Below, in pieces: positions 19,761 through 28,580 of a DNA stretch of 64,000 nucleotides (its first letter is position 1; each line of letters starts with the position of its first letter). The notes beneath the pieces were generated by a model. The model made no database searches. It worked only from the letters and a program-made list of their open reading frames with translations, and had not been told where the DNA came from. Position numbers and translations under genes: made by a program. Source of the DNA: Roseiarcus sp050010035 (GTDB lineage Bacteria; Pseudomonadota; Alphaproteobacteria; Rhizobiales; Beijerinckiaceae); contig JBEKLU010000003.1 of the NCBI GenBank assembly GCA_050010035.1, positions 41,411 to 105,410 on the forward strand, given 5' to 3'.

Positions 19761-21746
19761 ATGATCTACTTCGTCACCGGCGCCAGTGGATTTATCGGCA
19801 AGCGGCTGGTGAAAACGCTGTTGGCGCGACCCGACGCCACCGTCTACTTTCTCATGCGCAATGCAACGGCGGACCGCGTGGAAGGTCTGCGGCGCTACTG
19901 GGGGACGGACGCGCGACGGGCGATCCCGGTCGCCGGCGACCTGACCAAGCCTGGGCTTTGCGTGGCGGGCGAGGATTTGCAGGCGCTCGAGGGCGCCGTC
20001 GATCACGTGTTCCATCTCGGGGCGATCTACGCGATCGACGCCGATCCCGAAATGGAAATGACCACCAATGTCGAAGGCACTCGCAATGCGGTGCGGTTCG
20101 CCGAGCAAATCCGCGCCAGGCGCTTTCACCATGTCAGTTCGATTGCGGCCGCCGGGCTTTACGAGGGCGTGTTCCGCGAGGACATGTTCGAGGAAGCCGA
20201 GAATCTGAATCACCCGTATTTCGCCAGCAAGCACGAATCCGAAAAGGTGGTTCGCAACGAGTGCGGCCTGCCGTGGCGCATTTATCGGCCGGGCATCGTG
20301 GTCGGAGATTCCCGCGACGGCGAAATGGATAAGATCGACGGGCCTTACTACTTTTTCAAGCTGATCCAAAAGATGCGCCGGCTGCTGCCGCCTTGGGCGC
20401 CGAGCATCGGGCTGGAGGGCGGCCGGATCAATTTGGTTCCGGTCGATTTCGTCGCGCGCGCCCTCGACCATCTCGCCCACCTGGAGGGGCAGGACGGTTG
20501 CTGCTTCCACCTTACCGATCCGCACCCGCGTCGCGTCGGCGACATTCTCAATATTTTCGCCCGCGCCGCGCACGCGCCGAGCATGACAATCCGCGTCAAC
20601 GCTGCGCTGCTCAATCTCGTTCCGCACGGCGTCGTGCGCAGCCTCATGGCGCTCACCCCGGTGCAGCGCATCCGCAAGGCGATCATGCGCGACCTTGCGC
20701 TGCCCGACGACATCCTCACGTTCATCAACTATCCCACGCGGTTCGATTGCCGCGACGCGGAACGCCTTCTCAAGCCCGCCGGGATCGTCGTGCCGGCGCT
20801 CGAGGACTATGCTTGGCGTTTGTGGGACTACTGGGAGCGGCGCCTCGATCCCGATCTTTTTGTCGATCGCACCTTGCGCGGCCGCGTCGCCGGCCGCGTC
20901 GTGCTCGTCACCGGCGGCTCTTCGGGCATCGGTCTTGCGGCAGCGATGAAGCTTGCTGCGGCCGGCGGCGTCACCGTGATTGCGGCGCGCGATCCCGCTA
21001 AGCTCGAAGCCGCTCAACAGGAGGCCGCCCGCCGTGGGCTTTCGCTCGTCGCCAGAGTTGCGGACATTACCGACCCGTCCCAGTGCGACGCGCTCGTCAA
21101 GTGGATCGAGGCGGAGCATGGCGGCGTCGACATCCTGATCAACAATGCGGGCCGGTCGATTCGGCGCGGGATCGAAAGCTCGTTCGATCGGCTGCATGAT
21201 TTCGAGCGCACGATGCAGATCAACTATTTCGCCGCGCTGCGGCTCACCCTGGCCGTGCTGCCGGGGATGATCAAGAAGCAAAACGGCCATGTGATCAACA
21301 TGTCCTCGATCGGCACGCTCACCAACGCGCCGAGATTCTCGGCTTATCTCGCATCGAAGGCCGCGCTCGAAGCTTGGACCCGCTGCGCGGCCTCCGAGTT
21401 CCTCGACCGGGGCGTGGAGTTCACCACGATCAACATGCCGCTCGTGCGCACCGCGATGATCGCCCCGACGAAGTTCTATGAACAGGTGCCGGCGCTCAGC
21501 CCTGACGAGGCCGCGGAATTCGTCGTTGACGCCGTCGTCCGCCGGCCCGCGCGCATTGCCACGCGCCTCGGCCTCTTCGGCGAGATCGTGCATGCGATCG
21601 CGCCGCGCGTCGGCCAGATCATCATGAACACCAGTTTCCGGATGTTCCCGGATTCCGCCGCGGCCCGCGGCAAGGCGCCAGCAACGGAGCGGACCACGGC
21701 CGATCAGTTCGCGTTCGCCCAACTGCTGCGCGGCATCCATTTTTGA
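19761..21746 (+). CDS. Two-domain fatty acyl-CoA reductase (alcohol forming)
   Basis: This 661-residue protein has two reductase domains. The N-terminal extended-SDR domain has GASGFIG and a YFASK catalytic pair. The C-terminal classical SDR domain has GGSSGIG, NNAG and YLASK. The order and length match the Marinobacter-type fatty acyl-CoA reductase, which makes fatty alcohols for wax esters. ATG 19761 gives a start directly at the Rossmann strand (MIYFVTGASGFIG); an upstream in-frame start at 19713 is less likely. WS/DGAT, 3 kb away, would use the alcohol. A plain SDR fusion of unknown substrate is the alternative. Confidence 0.85.
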   Translation: MIYFVTGASGFIGKRLVKTLLARPDATVYFLMRNATADRVEGLRRYWGTDARRAIPVAGDLTKPGLCVAGEDLQALEGAVDHVFHLGAIYAIDADPEMEMTTNVEGTRNAVRFAEQIRARRFHHVSSIAAAGLYEGVFREDMFEEAENLNHPYFASKHESEKVVRNECGLPWRIYRPGIVVGDSRDGEMDKIDGPYYFFKLIQKMRRLLPPWAPSIGLEGGRINLVPVDFVARALDHLAHLEGQDGCCFHLTDPHPRRVGDILNIFARAAHAPSMTIRVNAALLNLVPHGVVRSLMALTPVQRIRKAIMRDLALPDDILTFINYPTRFDCRDAERLLKPAGIVVPALEDYAWRLWDYWERRLDPDLFVDRTLRGRVAGRVVLVTGGSSGIGLAAAMKLAAAGGVTVIAARDPAKLEAAQQEAARRGLSLVARVADITDPSQCDALVKWIEAEHGGVDILINNAGRSIRRGIESSFDRLHDFERTMQINYFAALRLTLAVLPGMIKKQNGHVINMSSIGTLTNAPRFSAYLASKAALEAWTRCAASEFLDRGVEFTTINMPLVRTAMIAPTKFYEQVPALSPDEAAEFVVDAVVRRPARIATRLGLFGEIVHAIAPRVGQIIMNTSFRMFPDSAAARGKAPATERTTADQFAFAQLLRGIHF

Positions 21747-21803
21747 GCGGCGCCGACGTCGCTCGAGTTCGACATCGGGCGGCGGCGATCGCCGCGGGGC
21801 CTT

Positions 21804-22706
21804 TCAGCGACGCAGGAGTTCGGCGTCAACACAAGCCAGAACCGTTGGCGAGAACGCCATCGCCATATGGCCGATTCCACTGAGGATCGTCTCGCGCGCG
21901 TCGGGGAGCCGGCTGGTGTCCGGGGGGTCTATGATCTCGTCGTCGCGGCTCCAAATGCTGGCGATCGGGATCGACGGCGGCGGTTGAGCGTTCAAGCTTC
22001 GCAGCCATTCGCTGTTCGGCCGCATCTGGCGAGCGTTGCGGCCCAAGGCGAGGCGAGCGATCTCAGTGCCATGATGGGGCGCGGCGAGCGTCACCAATCC
22101 GGCTACGCGGGTCGCGCCGTGCCGGCGAAGGTAGGCGCGAGCCGCCAAGCCGCCCATGCTGTGGGTGACGAGCATGACCTTCTCGGCGCCGGTCTCGGCG
22201 AGCAGCGCGTCGACGCGTTCGCCCAATCGTTCGGCAAGTCGATCGAGGTCGGCGAGCGCAGGTTCAAGGTTGATCGTCGCCACAGCGTATCGCCGCGCGC
22301 GAAGGCGTCGCCGCAGCCACCACCATAAGCCGCGATTGCAGAGATAACCGTGAACCAGCAGGACAGGGATGCGCCCAGGGGCAAGTTTTCCCATCGCCTC
22401 GGAGCCCATCCACCAACGTTCGAAAGGTTGAACGACCACGAAGGCCGCGAACAGCGCCAGCGTCTCCGTCAACGCGCAACGCCACGTATGCGCGCCGCGG
22501 CCGGCGCCTTCGCTCGGCGCCGTCGCCGCGTAGAGCCGCAGAGCCCAGTAAAGTGCGGCGACGACGCAAAAGTCCAATATGACGAGCGCCGCGCAGGCCG
22601 TCAGCGCGGTCGCAAAGGTCAAGGCGCCGCGAGGCAGAGCCGCGATTGCGATCAGCAGCAAAATCGCTTCGACGACGATTACGCCGCGCAAGCAACGCGA
22701 CACCAT
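21804..22706 (-). CDS. Membrane-anchored lipase-like alpha/beta hydrolase
   Basis: This 300-residue protein starts with two or three hydrophobic segments (about residues 7-25, 31-60 and 85-100) and then an alpha/beta hydrolase domain. PVLLVHGYLCN supplies the oxyanion region and THSMGG the nucleophile elbow. The closing HMAMAF near the end gives a candidate catalytic histidine. ATG 22706 precedes the first membrane segment; a longer start at 22790 is possible. It lies between the acyl reductase and acyl-CoA synthetase genes, so a storage-lipid or membrane-lipid esterase is likely. Divergent from the acyl-CoA synthetase. Confidence 0.82.
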   Translation of the reverse strand: MVSRCLRGVIVVEAILLLIAIAALPRGALTFATALTACAALVILDFCVVAALYWALRLYAATAPSEGAGRGAHTWRCALTETLALFAAFVVVQPFERWWMGSEAMGKLAPGRIPVLLVHGYLCNRGLWWWLRRRLRARRYAVATINLEPALADLDRLAERLGERVDALLAETGAEKVMLVTHSMGGLAARAYLRRHGATRVAGLVTLAAPHHGTEIARLALGRNARQMRPNSEWLRSLNAQPPPSIPIASIWSRDDEIIDPPDTSRLPDARETILSGIGHMAMAFSPTVLACVDAELLRR

Positions 22707-22911
22707 GGCGACGCCTTCCCACTCGCCGCGTATCGACGGTTCGCGACCCGCTGCGCTGCGATGCAAACGAGCAATATGCGCACGCCCCAATCGCTCACGC
22801 GGGATATGGCGACCGCCTCAACGCATTGTGATTCATGTCAACGCCGCCGCCGTTTTTGAGGCTATGTTACAAAATAATGAACGTATGCGTTATGCTTTGG
22901 GGGTAACGTCT

Positions 22912-24591
22912 ATGCAGCGGATTTGGCTCGCCAGATATCCGCCAGGGATACCGGCGGACGTGGATGTCGCGGCTTACCGCAGCATCGGCGCGGTATTTGA
23001 GATGAGCGCCGCGAAATTCGGGCCGCGCGCCGCGTTCGTCAACATGGGAACCGCGATCAGCTACTCCGAGATGGAGCGCCTGACGCGCGACTTCGCGGCC
23101 TATCTGCAAGGCGTGCTGAAACTGCCGAGAGGCGCACGCATCGCGCTGATGATGCCGAACGTCTTGCAATATCCGATCGCGCTGTTTGGCGCTCTGCGGG
23201 CCGGCTATACGGTGGTGAATTGCAACCCGCTGTACACCCCGAGAGAGTTGAAGCATCAGCTCGAGGATTCCGGGGCGGAGGCCATCGTCGTGGTGGAGAA
23301 TTTCGCCTGGGTCGTGGAGCAGGTGATCGCCGCAACCAAGGTCGAGCACGTCATCGTCACCGGGCTCGGCGACATGCTGGGCTTTCCCAAAGGCCTGGTG
23401 GTCAATTTCGTCGTCAAGCATGTCAAGAAGCTCGTGCCCGCATGGCGTCTCCCGTCCGCGGTTTCCTTCAAGGCCGCCTTGCGGCTCGGCGCAAAGGCGC
23501 CGTTCGAACGCGTCGACGTCGGCCCGGACGATCTCGCGTTCCTGCAATATACCGGCGGAACCACCGGGGCGCCCAAGGGCGCGATGCTCAGCCACGGCGC
23601 GATCGTCGCCAACCTGCAGCAGACCCATGCCTGGCTCAGGCCTGTCCTCGAGGAAGGGCGCGAAACCATCGTCACCGCGCTGCCGCTCTACCATATCTTC
23701 GCCCTGACGGTGAACTGTCTGATCTTCGTGAAGATCGGCGCGACCAACGTGCTGATCACCAATCCGCGCGACATCCCGGGCTTCGTGAAGGAATTGGCGC
23801 GTCGCCCGTTCACGGTCATCACCGGCGTGAACACCCTGTTCAACTCCCTCCTCAACAACCCGGATTTCGCCAAGCTCGATTTCAAGCCGTTGCGGCTGTC
23901 GGTGGGAGGCGGAATGGCGGTCCAGAAGGCGGTGGCGGAGAGGTGGAAGCGGGTGACCGGCAAGGCGTTGATCGAGGCCTACGGGCTCACGGAAACGTCG
24001 CCCGCGGTGGCGGCGAACCCGCTCGACCTCGCCGACTACAACGGCTCCATCGGCTTGCCGATCCCCTCCACCGAGATCGCGATCCGCAGCGACGACGGCC
24101 GCGATCTGCCGGTCGGCGAGGTGGGGGAGCTCTGCGTGCGCGGCCCCCAGGTCATGAAAGGCTACTGGAAACAGCCCGCCGAGACCGCCAACGTGATGAT
24201 GGCCGACGGGTTCTTGCGCACCGGAGATCTCGCCATCATCGACGAGGCGGGGTTTGTTCGGATCGTCGATCGCAAGAAGGACCTGATCATCGTCTCCGGG
24301 TTCAACGTCTACCCCAACGAACTCGAAGACGTCATGACGATGTGCCCGGGCGTGCTCGAAGCGGCGGCTTTCGGCGTGCCGGATCAGCAATCCGGCCAGG
24401 CGGTCAAGGTCGCCGTCGTCAAGAAGAATCCAGCCCTGACCGCTCAGGACCTGATCGCTCATTGCCGGAAGCATCTGACGGGATACAAAATCCCACGCCA
24501 CGTGGAGTTTCGCGACGAATTGCCCAAGTCGCCCATCGGCAAAGTTCTGCGCCGTGCGCTCAGTGAAAACGTCGGCGAGGCGTTGAAGTGA
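22912..24591 (+). CDS. fadD: Long-chain fatty acid-CoA ligase (FadD)
   Basis: This 559-residue AMP-forming acyl-CoA synthetase is close in length to E. coli FadD (561). The AMP motif is YTGGTTGAPKGA, followed by YGLTETSPAV, TGDLAIIDEAGF and the C-terminal PKSPIGKVLRR with the catalytic lysine. ATG 22912 (MQRIWLARYPPGIP) aligns with the FadD N-terminus, so longer frames are rejected. It activates free fatty acids at the membrane and can supply acyl-CoA to WS/DGAT and the acyl reductase. It is divergent from the lipase-like gene. Confidence 0.95.
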   Translation: MQRIWLARYPPGIPADVDVAAYRSIGAVFEMSAAKFGPRAAFVNMGTAISYSEMERLTRDFAAYLQGVLKLPRGARIALMMPNVLQYPIALFGALRAGYTVVNCNPLYTPRELKHQLEDSGAEAIVVVENFAWVVEQVIAATKVEHVIVTGLGDMLGFPKGLVVNFVVKHVKKLVPAWRLPSAVSFKAALRLGAKAPFERVDVGPDDLAFLQYTGGTTGAPKGAMLSHGAIVANLQQTHAWLRPVLEEGRETIVTALPLYHIFALTVNCLIFVKIGATNVLITNPRDIPGFVKELARRPFTVITGVNTLFNSLLNNPDFAKLDFKPLRLSVGGGMAVQKAVAERWKRVTGKALIEAYGLTETSPAVAANPLDLADYNGSIGLPIPSTEIAIRSDDGRDLPVGEVGELCVRGPQVMKGYWKQPAETANVMMADGFLRTGDLAIIDEAGFVRIVDRKKDLIIVSGFNVYPNELEDVMTMCPGVLEAAAFGVPDQQSGQAVKVAVVKKNPALTAQDLIAHCRKHLTGYKIPRHVEFRDELPKSPIGKVLRRALSENVGEALK

Positions 24592-24941
24592 AGCCTCGAA
24601 GCATCGTTGCGCATGTCGCGGCATCGAACCGGGACCCCCTCGACAGTCCCATCTGACGCTTTCATCCAATATTGAAAATGCGAACGGCAGCGGGGTCCCG
24701 AACCGCGCCGATCGGGACCCCGCTGTCGAAACAAATTCGTGCTCGATTTCAATGCGTTGCGCCGTTGTGGGAAGGGGTCCCACTTGGGCTCTGACTCACA
24801 TCCATCCGAAAGCGGCCTCGATGATATTGTTGATCGCGCGGCAGTTCCAAGCCGAAGGGCGCCTCGGAAGCGGGGCGCCCTTTTTCGTTGGCGATTCCGC
24901 GCCAAATCCGTGCTAAAACGCCGGGCTATTCAGCTAAGTGT
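24592..24941. repeat. Gene-free region with GGGACCCC inverted repeats
   Basis: There is no gene between fadD and the tRNA. GGGACCCC or its complement occurs at 24631, 24692, 24714 and 24774. Two of these form a 13-base perfect inverted repeat (24689-24701 and 24712-24724) with a ten-base loop. A related CGATCGGGACCCCGC copy occurs at 14279-14293, so this may be the remnant of a mobile repeat. Confidence 0.6.
24855..24885 (+). terminator. Rho-independent terminator
   Basis: AGGGCGCC and GGCGCCCT form an eight-pair stem with a ten-base loop, followed by TTTTT on the plus strand. It lies 265 bases after the fadD stop and just before the minus-strand tRNA, so it would end fadD-side transcription before the tRNA. 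Confidence 0.8.
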
Positions 24942-25015
24942 TGGAGCGGGTGAAGGGAATCGAACCCTCGTATTCAGCTTGGAAGGCTGCTGCTCTACCA
25001 TTGAGCTACACCCGC
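24942..25015 (-). tRNA. tRNA-Gly (anticodon TCC)
   Basis: This is a 74-base cloverleaf on the minus strand, starting GCGGGTGTAGCTCAATGG and ending with an encoded CCA. The acceptor stem GCGGGTG pairs with CACCCGC. The anticodon loop CTTCCAA gives TCC, reading GGA/GGG glycine codons. The T-loop sequence GGTTCGATTC is standard. Confidence 0.97.
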
Positions 25016-25238
25016 GTCGCTCGTTCGGCCCGTTCTTAAGCGACGGTCGATGCGGCGTTTTCCCACATCGCCGATCGCGGCGGCAAGCACGATTCCGCTC
25101 GGGCCTCTTCATCGCAATCCGGCGGGCGCGAGTCAATCGGGCGCGCCCAGCCGGCGCGCCGAAGCGCCCCCCCGCGGTGACATTGCGGCGCGCGGCGGCT
25201 AGAACCCAGCGGCCAGACCCCTTGCGAGCCCGCTGCCA

Positions 25239-25991
25239 TTGTCCCCTGCCCCCGCCGCCATCGACGCGCGCGCGCTCGCCAAACGCTTCGGCGCGACGAC
25301 CGCGGTCGACGCGATCTCGTTCGCCATCGAGAAAGGCTCGGTCACCGGCCTGCTCGGCGGCAACGGCGCCGGCAAGACCACGACGATCGGCATGATCATG
25401 GGGCTCATCGTGCCGACCTCGGGCGCGGTCAGCGTGCTCGGGGTCGACATGGCGAGCGACCGCTACCGCGTTCTCGGGCGCATGAATTTCGAGAGTCCCT
25501 ACGTCGACATGCCGCATCGCCTCACCGTGCGCCAGAACCTGTGGGTGTTCGGCCGCCTCTATGGCGTCGAGAATCTGAACGCGCGCATCGACGAGCTCGC
25601 GCGCAGCCTCGCCCTCGAGCCCTTTCTCGATCGGCCCGCCGGCAGCCTTTCGGCGGGGCAGAAGACGCGCGTCGCGCTGGCCAAGGCGCTGATCAACGAA
25701 CCCGAGGTTCTGCTGCTCGACGAGCCGACCGCCTCGCTCGACCCCGACACCGCGGACTGGGTTCGCGCTCGGCTCGAAGCGTTCCGGCGCGCGCGCGGCG
25801 CGACGATCCTCTTGGCCTCGCACAACATGGGCGAGGTCGAGCGGCTGTGCGACCGGGTCGTCATGCTCAAGCAGGGCCGCATCGTCGACGACGGTTCGCC
25901 GAGGGACCTCGTCGCGCGTTACGGCCGCGCCAATCTCGAAGAGGTGTTCCTCGACGTCGCGCGCCGCCGCGATCCGGAGCCCTGGGCATGA
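25239..25991 (+). CDS. ABC transporter ATP-binding protein
   Basis: This 250-residue ATPase has Walker A GGNGAGKT (40-47), the signature LSAGQKTRVALAKA, Walker B VLLLDEPTASLDP and switch His in LASHNM. The start is TTG 25239; no ATG fits before the first strand. It overlaps the ABC-2 permease by four bases, so they form a two-gene exporter. The sequence is of the NodI/DrrA/YadG type that pumps drugs, lipids or polysaccharide. The substrate is not evident. Confidence 0.93.
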   Translation: MSPAPAAIDARALAKRFGATTAVDAISFAIEKGSVTGLLGGNGAGKTTTIGMIMGLIVPTSGAVSVLGVDMASDRYRVLGRMNFESPYVDMPHRLTVRQNLWVFGRLYGVENLNARIDELARSLALEPFLDRPAGSLSAGQKTRVALAKALINEPEVLLLDEPTASLDPDTADWVRARLEAFRRARGATILLASHNMGEVERLCDRVVMLKQGRIVDDGSPRDLVARYGRANLEEVFLDVARRRDPEPWA

Positions 25992-26827
25992 GCCTCGGCG
26001 CGGCGACCCTCTCCGGCTTTTCCCCGGCGCGCGTCGGCGCGATGATCGCGCGCTACCTCTATCTCTTGCGCTCGTCCTGGCCGCGCCTGGCCGAGCTCGT
26101 CTACTGGCCGGCGGTGCAGATGATGACCTGGGGGTTCCTGCAGACCTATATCCGCGCCCAGGCCGGGGCCTCGGGCGTGAGCGGCCCGATGGCCGTCGCC
26201 GGCGGCACGCTGATCGGTTCGCTGCTGCTGTGGGACACCTTGTTCCGCAGCCAGCTCGGATTCTCCATGTCGTTCCTCGAGGAGATGTGGTCGCGCAACA
26301 TCGCCAACCTCCTGATGAGCCCGCTGCGCCCGCTCGAATTCGTCGCCGCGCTGATGACGATGAGCATCGTCCGCCTGGCGATCGGCCTCGTCCCGGTGAC
26401 GCTGCTCGCCCAGTGGTTCTTCGGCTTCAACCTGTGGGGCCTCGGCTTCGTGCTCGTCGCGTTCTTCGTCAATCTGGTGCTGACGAGCTGGGCGCTGGGG
26501 CTCGCCATCGCCGGGCTGGTGCTGCTCAACGGCATGGGGGCCGAAGGGCTGGCCTGGTCGATCCTGTTTTTCGTCTTGCCGTTCGCCTGCGTCTACTATC
26601 CCGTCTCGACCTTGCCGCATTGGCTGCAAATCGTGGCCTGGTGCCTGCCGCCGACCTACGTCTTCGAGGGCCTCAGGGCGGCGATCGTCGCCCATGTGTT
26701 CCGCGCCGATCTGATGGCCGAGGCCTTCGCGATCAACCTCGCCCTGATCGTGGCGGGCGGCGCGGCCTTTCTGGCGCTGCTCAACAGCGCCCGAAAAGCC
26801 GGTTCGCTGTTGCAAATGGGCGAGTGA
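25988..26827 (+). CDS. ABC-2 type permease
   Basis: This 279-residue membrane protein has six predicted transmembrane helices (about 35-55, 65-90, 110-140, 145-185, 190-215 and 245-265). It follows the ABC-2 permease pattern, ending with a short cytoplasmic tail. ATG 25988 overlaps the ATPase stop by four bases (ATGA). It pairs with that ATPase as an exporter half. PhaZ follows 141 bases later and is probably transcribed separately. Confidence 0.92.
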   Translation: MSLGAATLSGFSPARVGAMIARYLYLLRSSWPRLAELVYWPAVQMMTWGFLQTYIRAQAGASGVSGPMAVAGGTLIGSLLLWDTLFRSQLGFSMSFLEEMWSRNIANLLMSPLRPLEFVAALMTMSIVRLAIGLVPVTLLAQWFFGFNLWGLGFVLVAFFVNLVLTSWALGLAIAGLVLLNGMGAEGLAWSILFFVLPFACVYYPVSTLPHWLQIVAWCLPPTYVFEGLRAAIVAHVFRADLMAEAFAINLALIVAGGAAFLALLNSARKAGSLLQMGE

Positions 26828-26968
26828 GCAGGCCCGATCGGCCGATCGGCTTGTCGAAAACGCACACTTATCCTTTTTGTGACATTGATTCGTTTCCATG
26901 CGAACATTAGGTTATGCTGAATCGCTAACATTTCAGTGGGCGCGCCAAGCGTCAGGCGGGGGACGACG

Positions 26969-28258
26969 ATGCTCAGGGGCTACTCCTATCAGCTTTACGA
27001 AATGGCCCACGCGGCGCTGGCGCCGGCGCGGGCCGTTTCCGACGCGACGCATTTCGTTTTCCGCAATCCTTTCAATCCGTTGTCGGCCACCACGTTCGGC
27101 AAGAACATCGCCGCCGGGGCCGAGCTGTTCGAGCGCATGACGCGCCGCTACGGCAAGCCGGTCTTCGGCCTCGACAGCGTCAAGGTGGGCGGCGTCGACC
27201 ACGAAGTGCTGGAGGAGATCGTCTGGACGCGGCCCTTCTGCAATCTGCTTCATTTCGTCCGCCCGACGCTTCCGGGCCACGACACGCAGCCGAAACTGCT
27301 GATCGTCGCGCCGATGTCCGGGCATTACGCGACGCTGCTGCGCGGCACGGTCGAGGCGTTCCTGCCCACCCATCGCATCTACATCACCGATTGGAACGAC
27401 GCGCGCATGGCGCCGCTGGCCGTGGGCCGTTTCGACCTCGACGACTACATCGACCATCTCAAGGAAATCCTCGAGCATCTCGGCCCGGGCGTGCACACGC
27501 TGGGCGTTTGCCAGCCCGCCGTCCCGCTGATCGCCGCCGTCGCCCTGATGGACGGCGCCGATCATCCCTGCACGCCGGCGTCGATGACCCTGATGGGCGG
27601 GCCGATCGACACGCGGCGCAGCCCGACCGCCGTCAACCTGTTGGCGGAAAAGCGCGGCGTCGAATGGTTCCGCGCCAATTGCCTGCAGACCGTGCCGTTC
27701 CCCTATCCCGGCTTCGGGCGCAAGGTTTATCCCGGCTATCTCCAGCTCTCCGGCTTCATGGCGATGAACCTGGACCGGCACGTCAACGCGCATCTCGAGA
27801 TGTTCAACCATCTCGTCTCCGGCGACGGCGATTCGGCGGAGAAGCACCGCGAATTCTACGACGAATATCTGGCGGTGATGGACCTGACGGCGGAATACTA
27901 CATGCAGACGATCGAGACCGTCTTCGTGCGCCACAGCCTGCCGAAAGGCGAAATGACGCATCGCGGCGAAAGGGTCGACTTGAGCGCCATCCGCCGCTGC
28001 GGCCTGATGACGGTCGAGGGCGAGAAGGACGACATTTCCGGCGTCGGCCAGACCGAGGCGGCGCAGGACCTGTGCGTCAACATCCCGGCGGCGATGAAGA
28101 CGCACTATCTGCAACAGAGCGTCGGCCACTACGGCGTCTTCAACGGCTCGCGCTTTCGCGCGCAGATCGCGCCGCGCATCGTCGAATTTCACGCTTCGAT
28201 CGACGCGCTGGGCAAGCCGAACGGCGCGTCCGCGCGCAGGTCCGCGCGAGCGCGGTGA
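26969..28258 (+). CDS. phaZ: Intracellular polyhydroxyalkanoate depolymerase
   Basis: This 429-residue enzyme degrades stored PHB. It begins MLRGYSYQLYEMAHAALAPA, the standard family start, so ATG 26969 with GGGGGACG upstream is chosen over ATG 26936. The lipase-box equivalent is GVCQPAVP with a cysteine nucleophile (Cys181) instead of serine, as in the Ralstonia-type intracellular depolymerases. A candidate catalytic His is in SVGHYGVFNG. The Arg/Ala-rich tail is variable. With the phasin 7 kb away it confirms PHA turnover. PHA synthase is not in the window. Confidence 0.94.
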   Translation: MLRGYSYQLYEMAHAALAPARAVSDATHFVFRNPFNPLSATTFGKNIAAGAELFERMTRRYGKPVFGLDSVKVGGVDHEVLEEIVWTRPFCNLLHFVRPTLPGHDTQPKLLIVAPMSGHYATLLRGTVEAFLPTHRIYITDWNDARMAPLAVGRFDLDDYIDHLKEILEHLGPGVHTLGVCQPAVPLIAAVALMDGADHPCTPASMTLMGGPIDTRRSPTAVNLLAEKRGVEWFRANCLQTVPFPYPGFGRKVYPGYLQLSGFMAMNLDRHVNAHLEMFNHLVSGDGDSAEKHREFYDEYLAVMDLTAEYYMQTIETVFVRHSLPKGEMTHRGERVDLSAIRRCGLMTVEGEKDDISGVGQTEAAQDLCVNIPAAMKTHYLQQSVGHYGVFNGSRFRAQIAPRIVEFHASIDALGKPNGASARRSARAR

Positions 28259-28580
28259 CGGCCGCGAAAGTCTGACGCTTGGGCCGCGCTCCCGGCCGCC
28301 GGCGCGGAGGGAGCCGGTCGTTCAAGGTTTGGCGTTGACGCGTGAGGCCGGCGCGGCGAGACGCCGAAGCGGTCCTCGCCACCGCGGGCCACATCTTCCG
28401 TAGATTGTTGGCCTGACTGGCGACCCGTTTGCGCGCATGGCTGGACACCCTCATCGCCGCCGCCAAACCGCCGCTCAATCAGAGCGCTCTCGCGTAAGCG
28501 GCGTCCTTCACGGACGACTATATCAAAGCGTTGCCCCATATTCGCCAGCCGCAAATCGCACGTGTCGGGAAGAAGATGAC
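28259..28580. other. Intergenic region, no gene recognised
   Basis: This stretch separates phaZ from the convergent SorC-type gene. A short plus-strand frame with a stop inside (WLDTLIAAAKPPLNQSALA, then TDDYIKALPHIRQPQIA) looks protein-like and could be the worn remnant of a gene. I cannot assign it, and no ribosome-binding site or start supports it. Confidence 0.5.

Noticed and set aside
22579..22911. Extended N-terminus of FadD
   Set aside because: The extension is antisense to the lipase-like gene; MQRIWLARYP at 22912 aligns with FadD starts.
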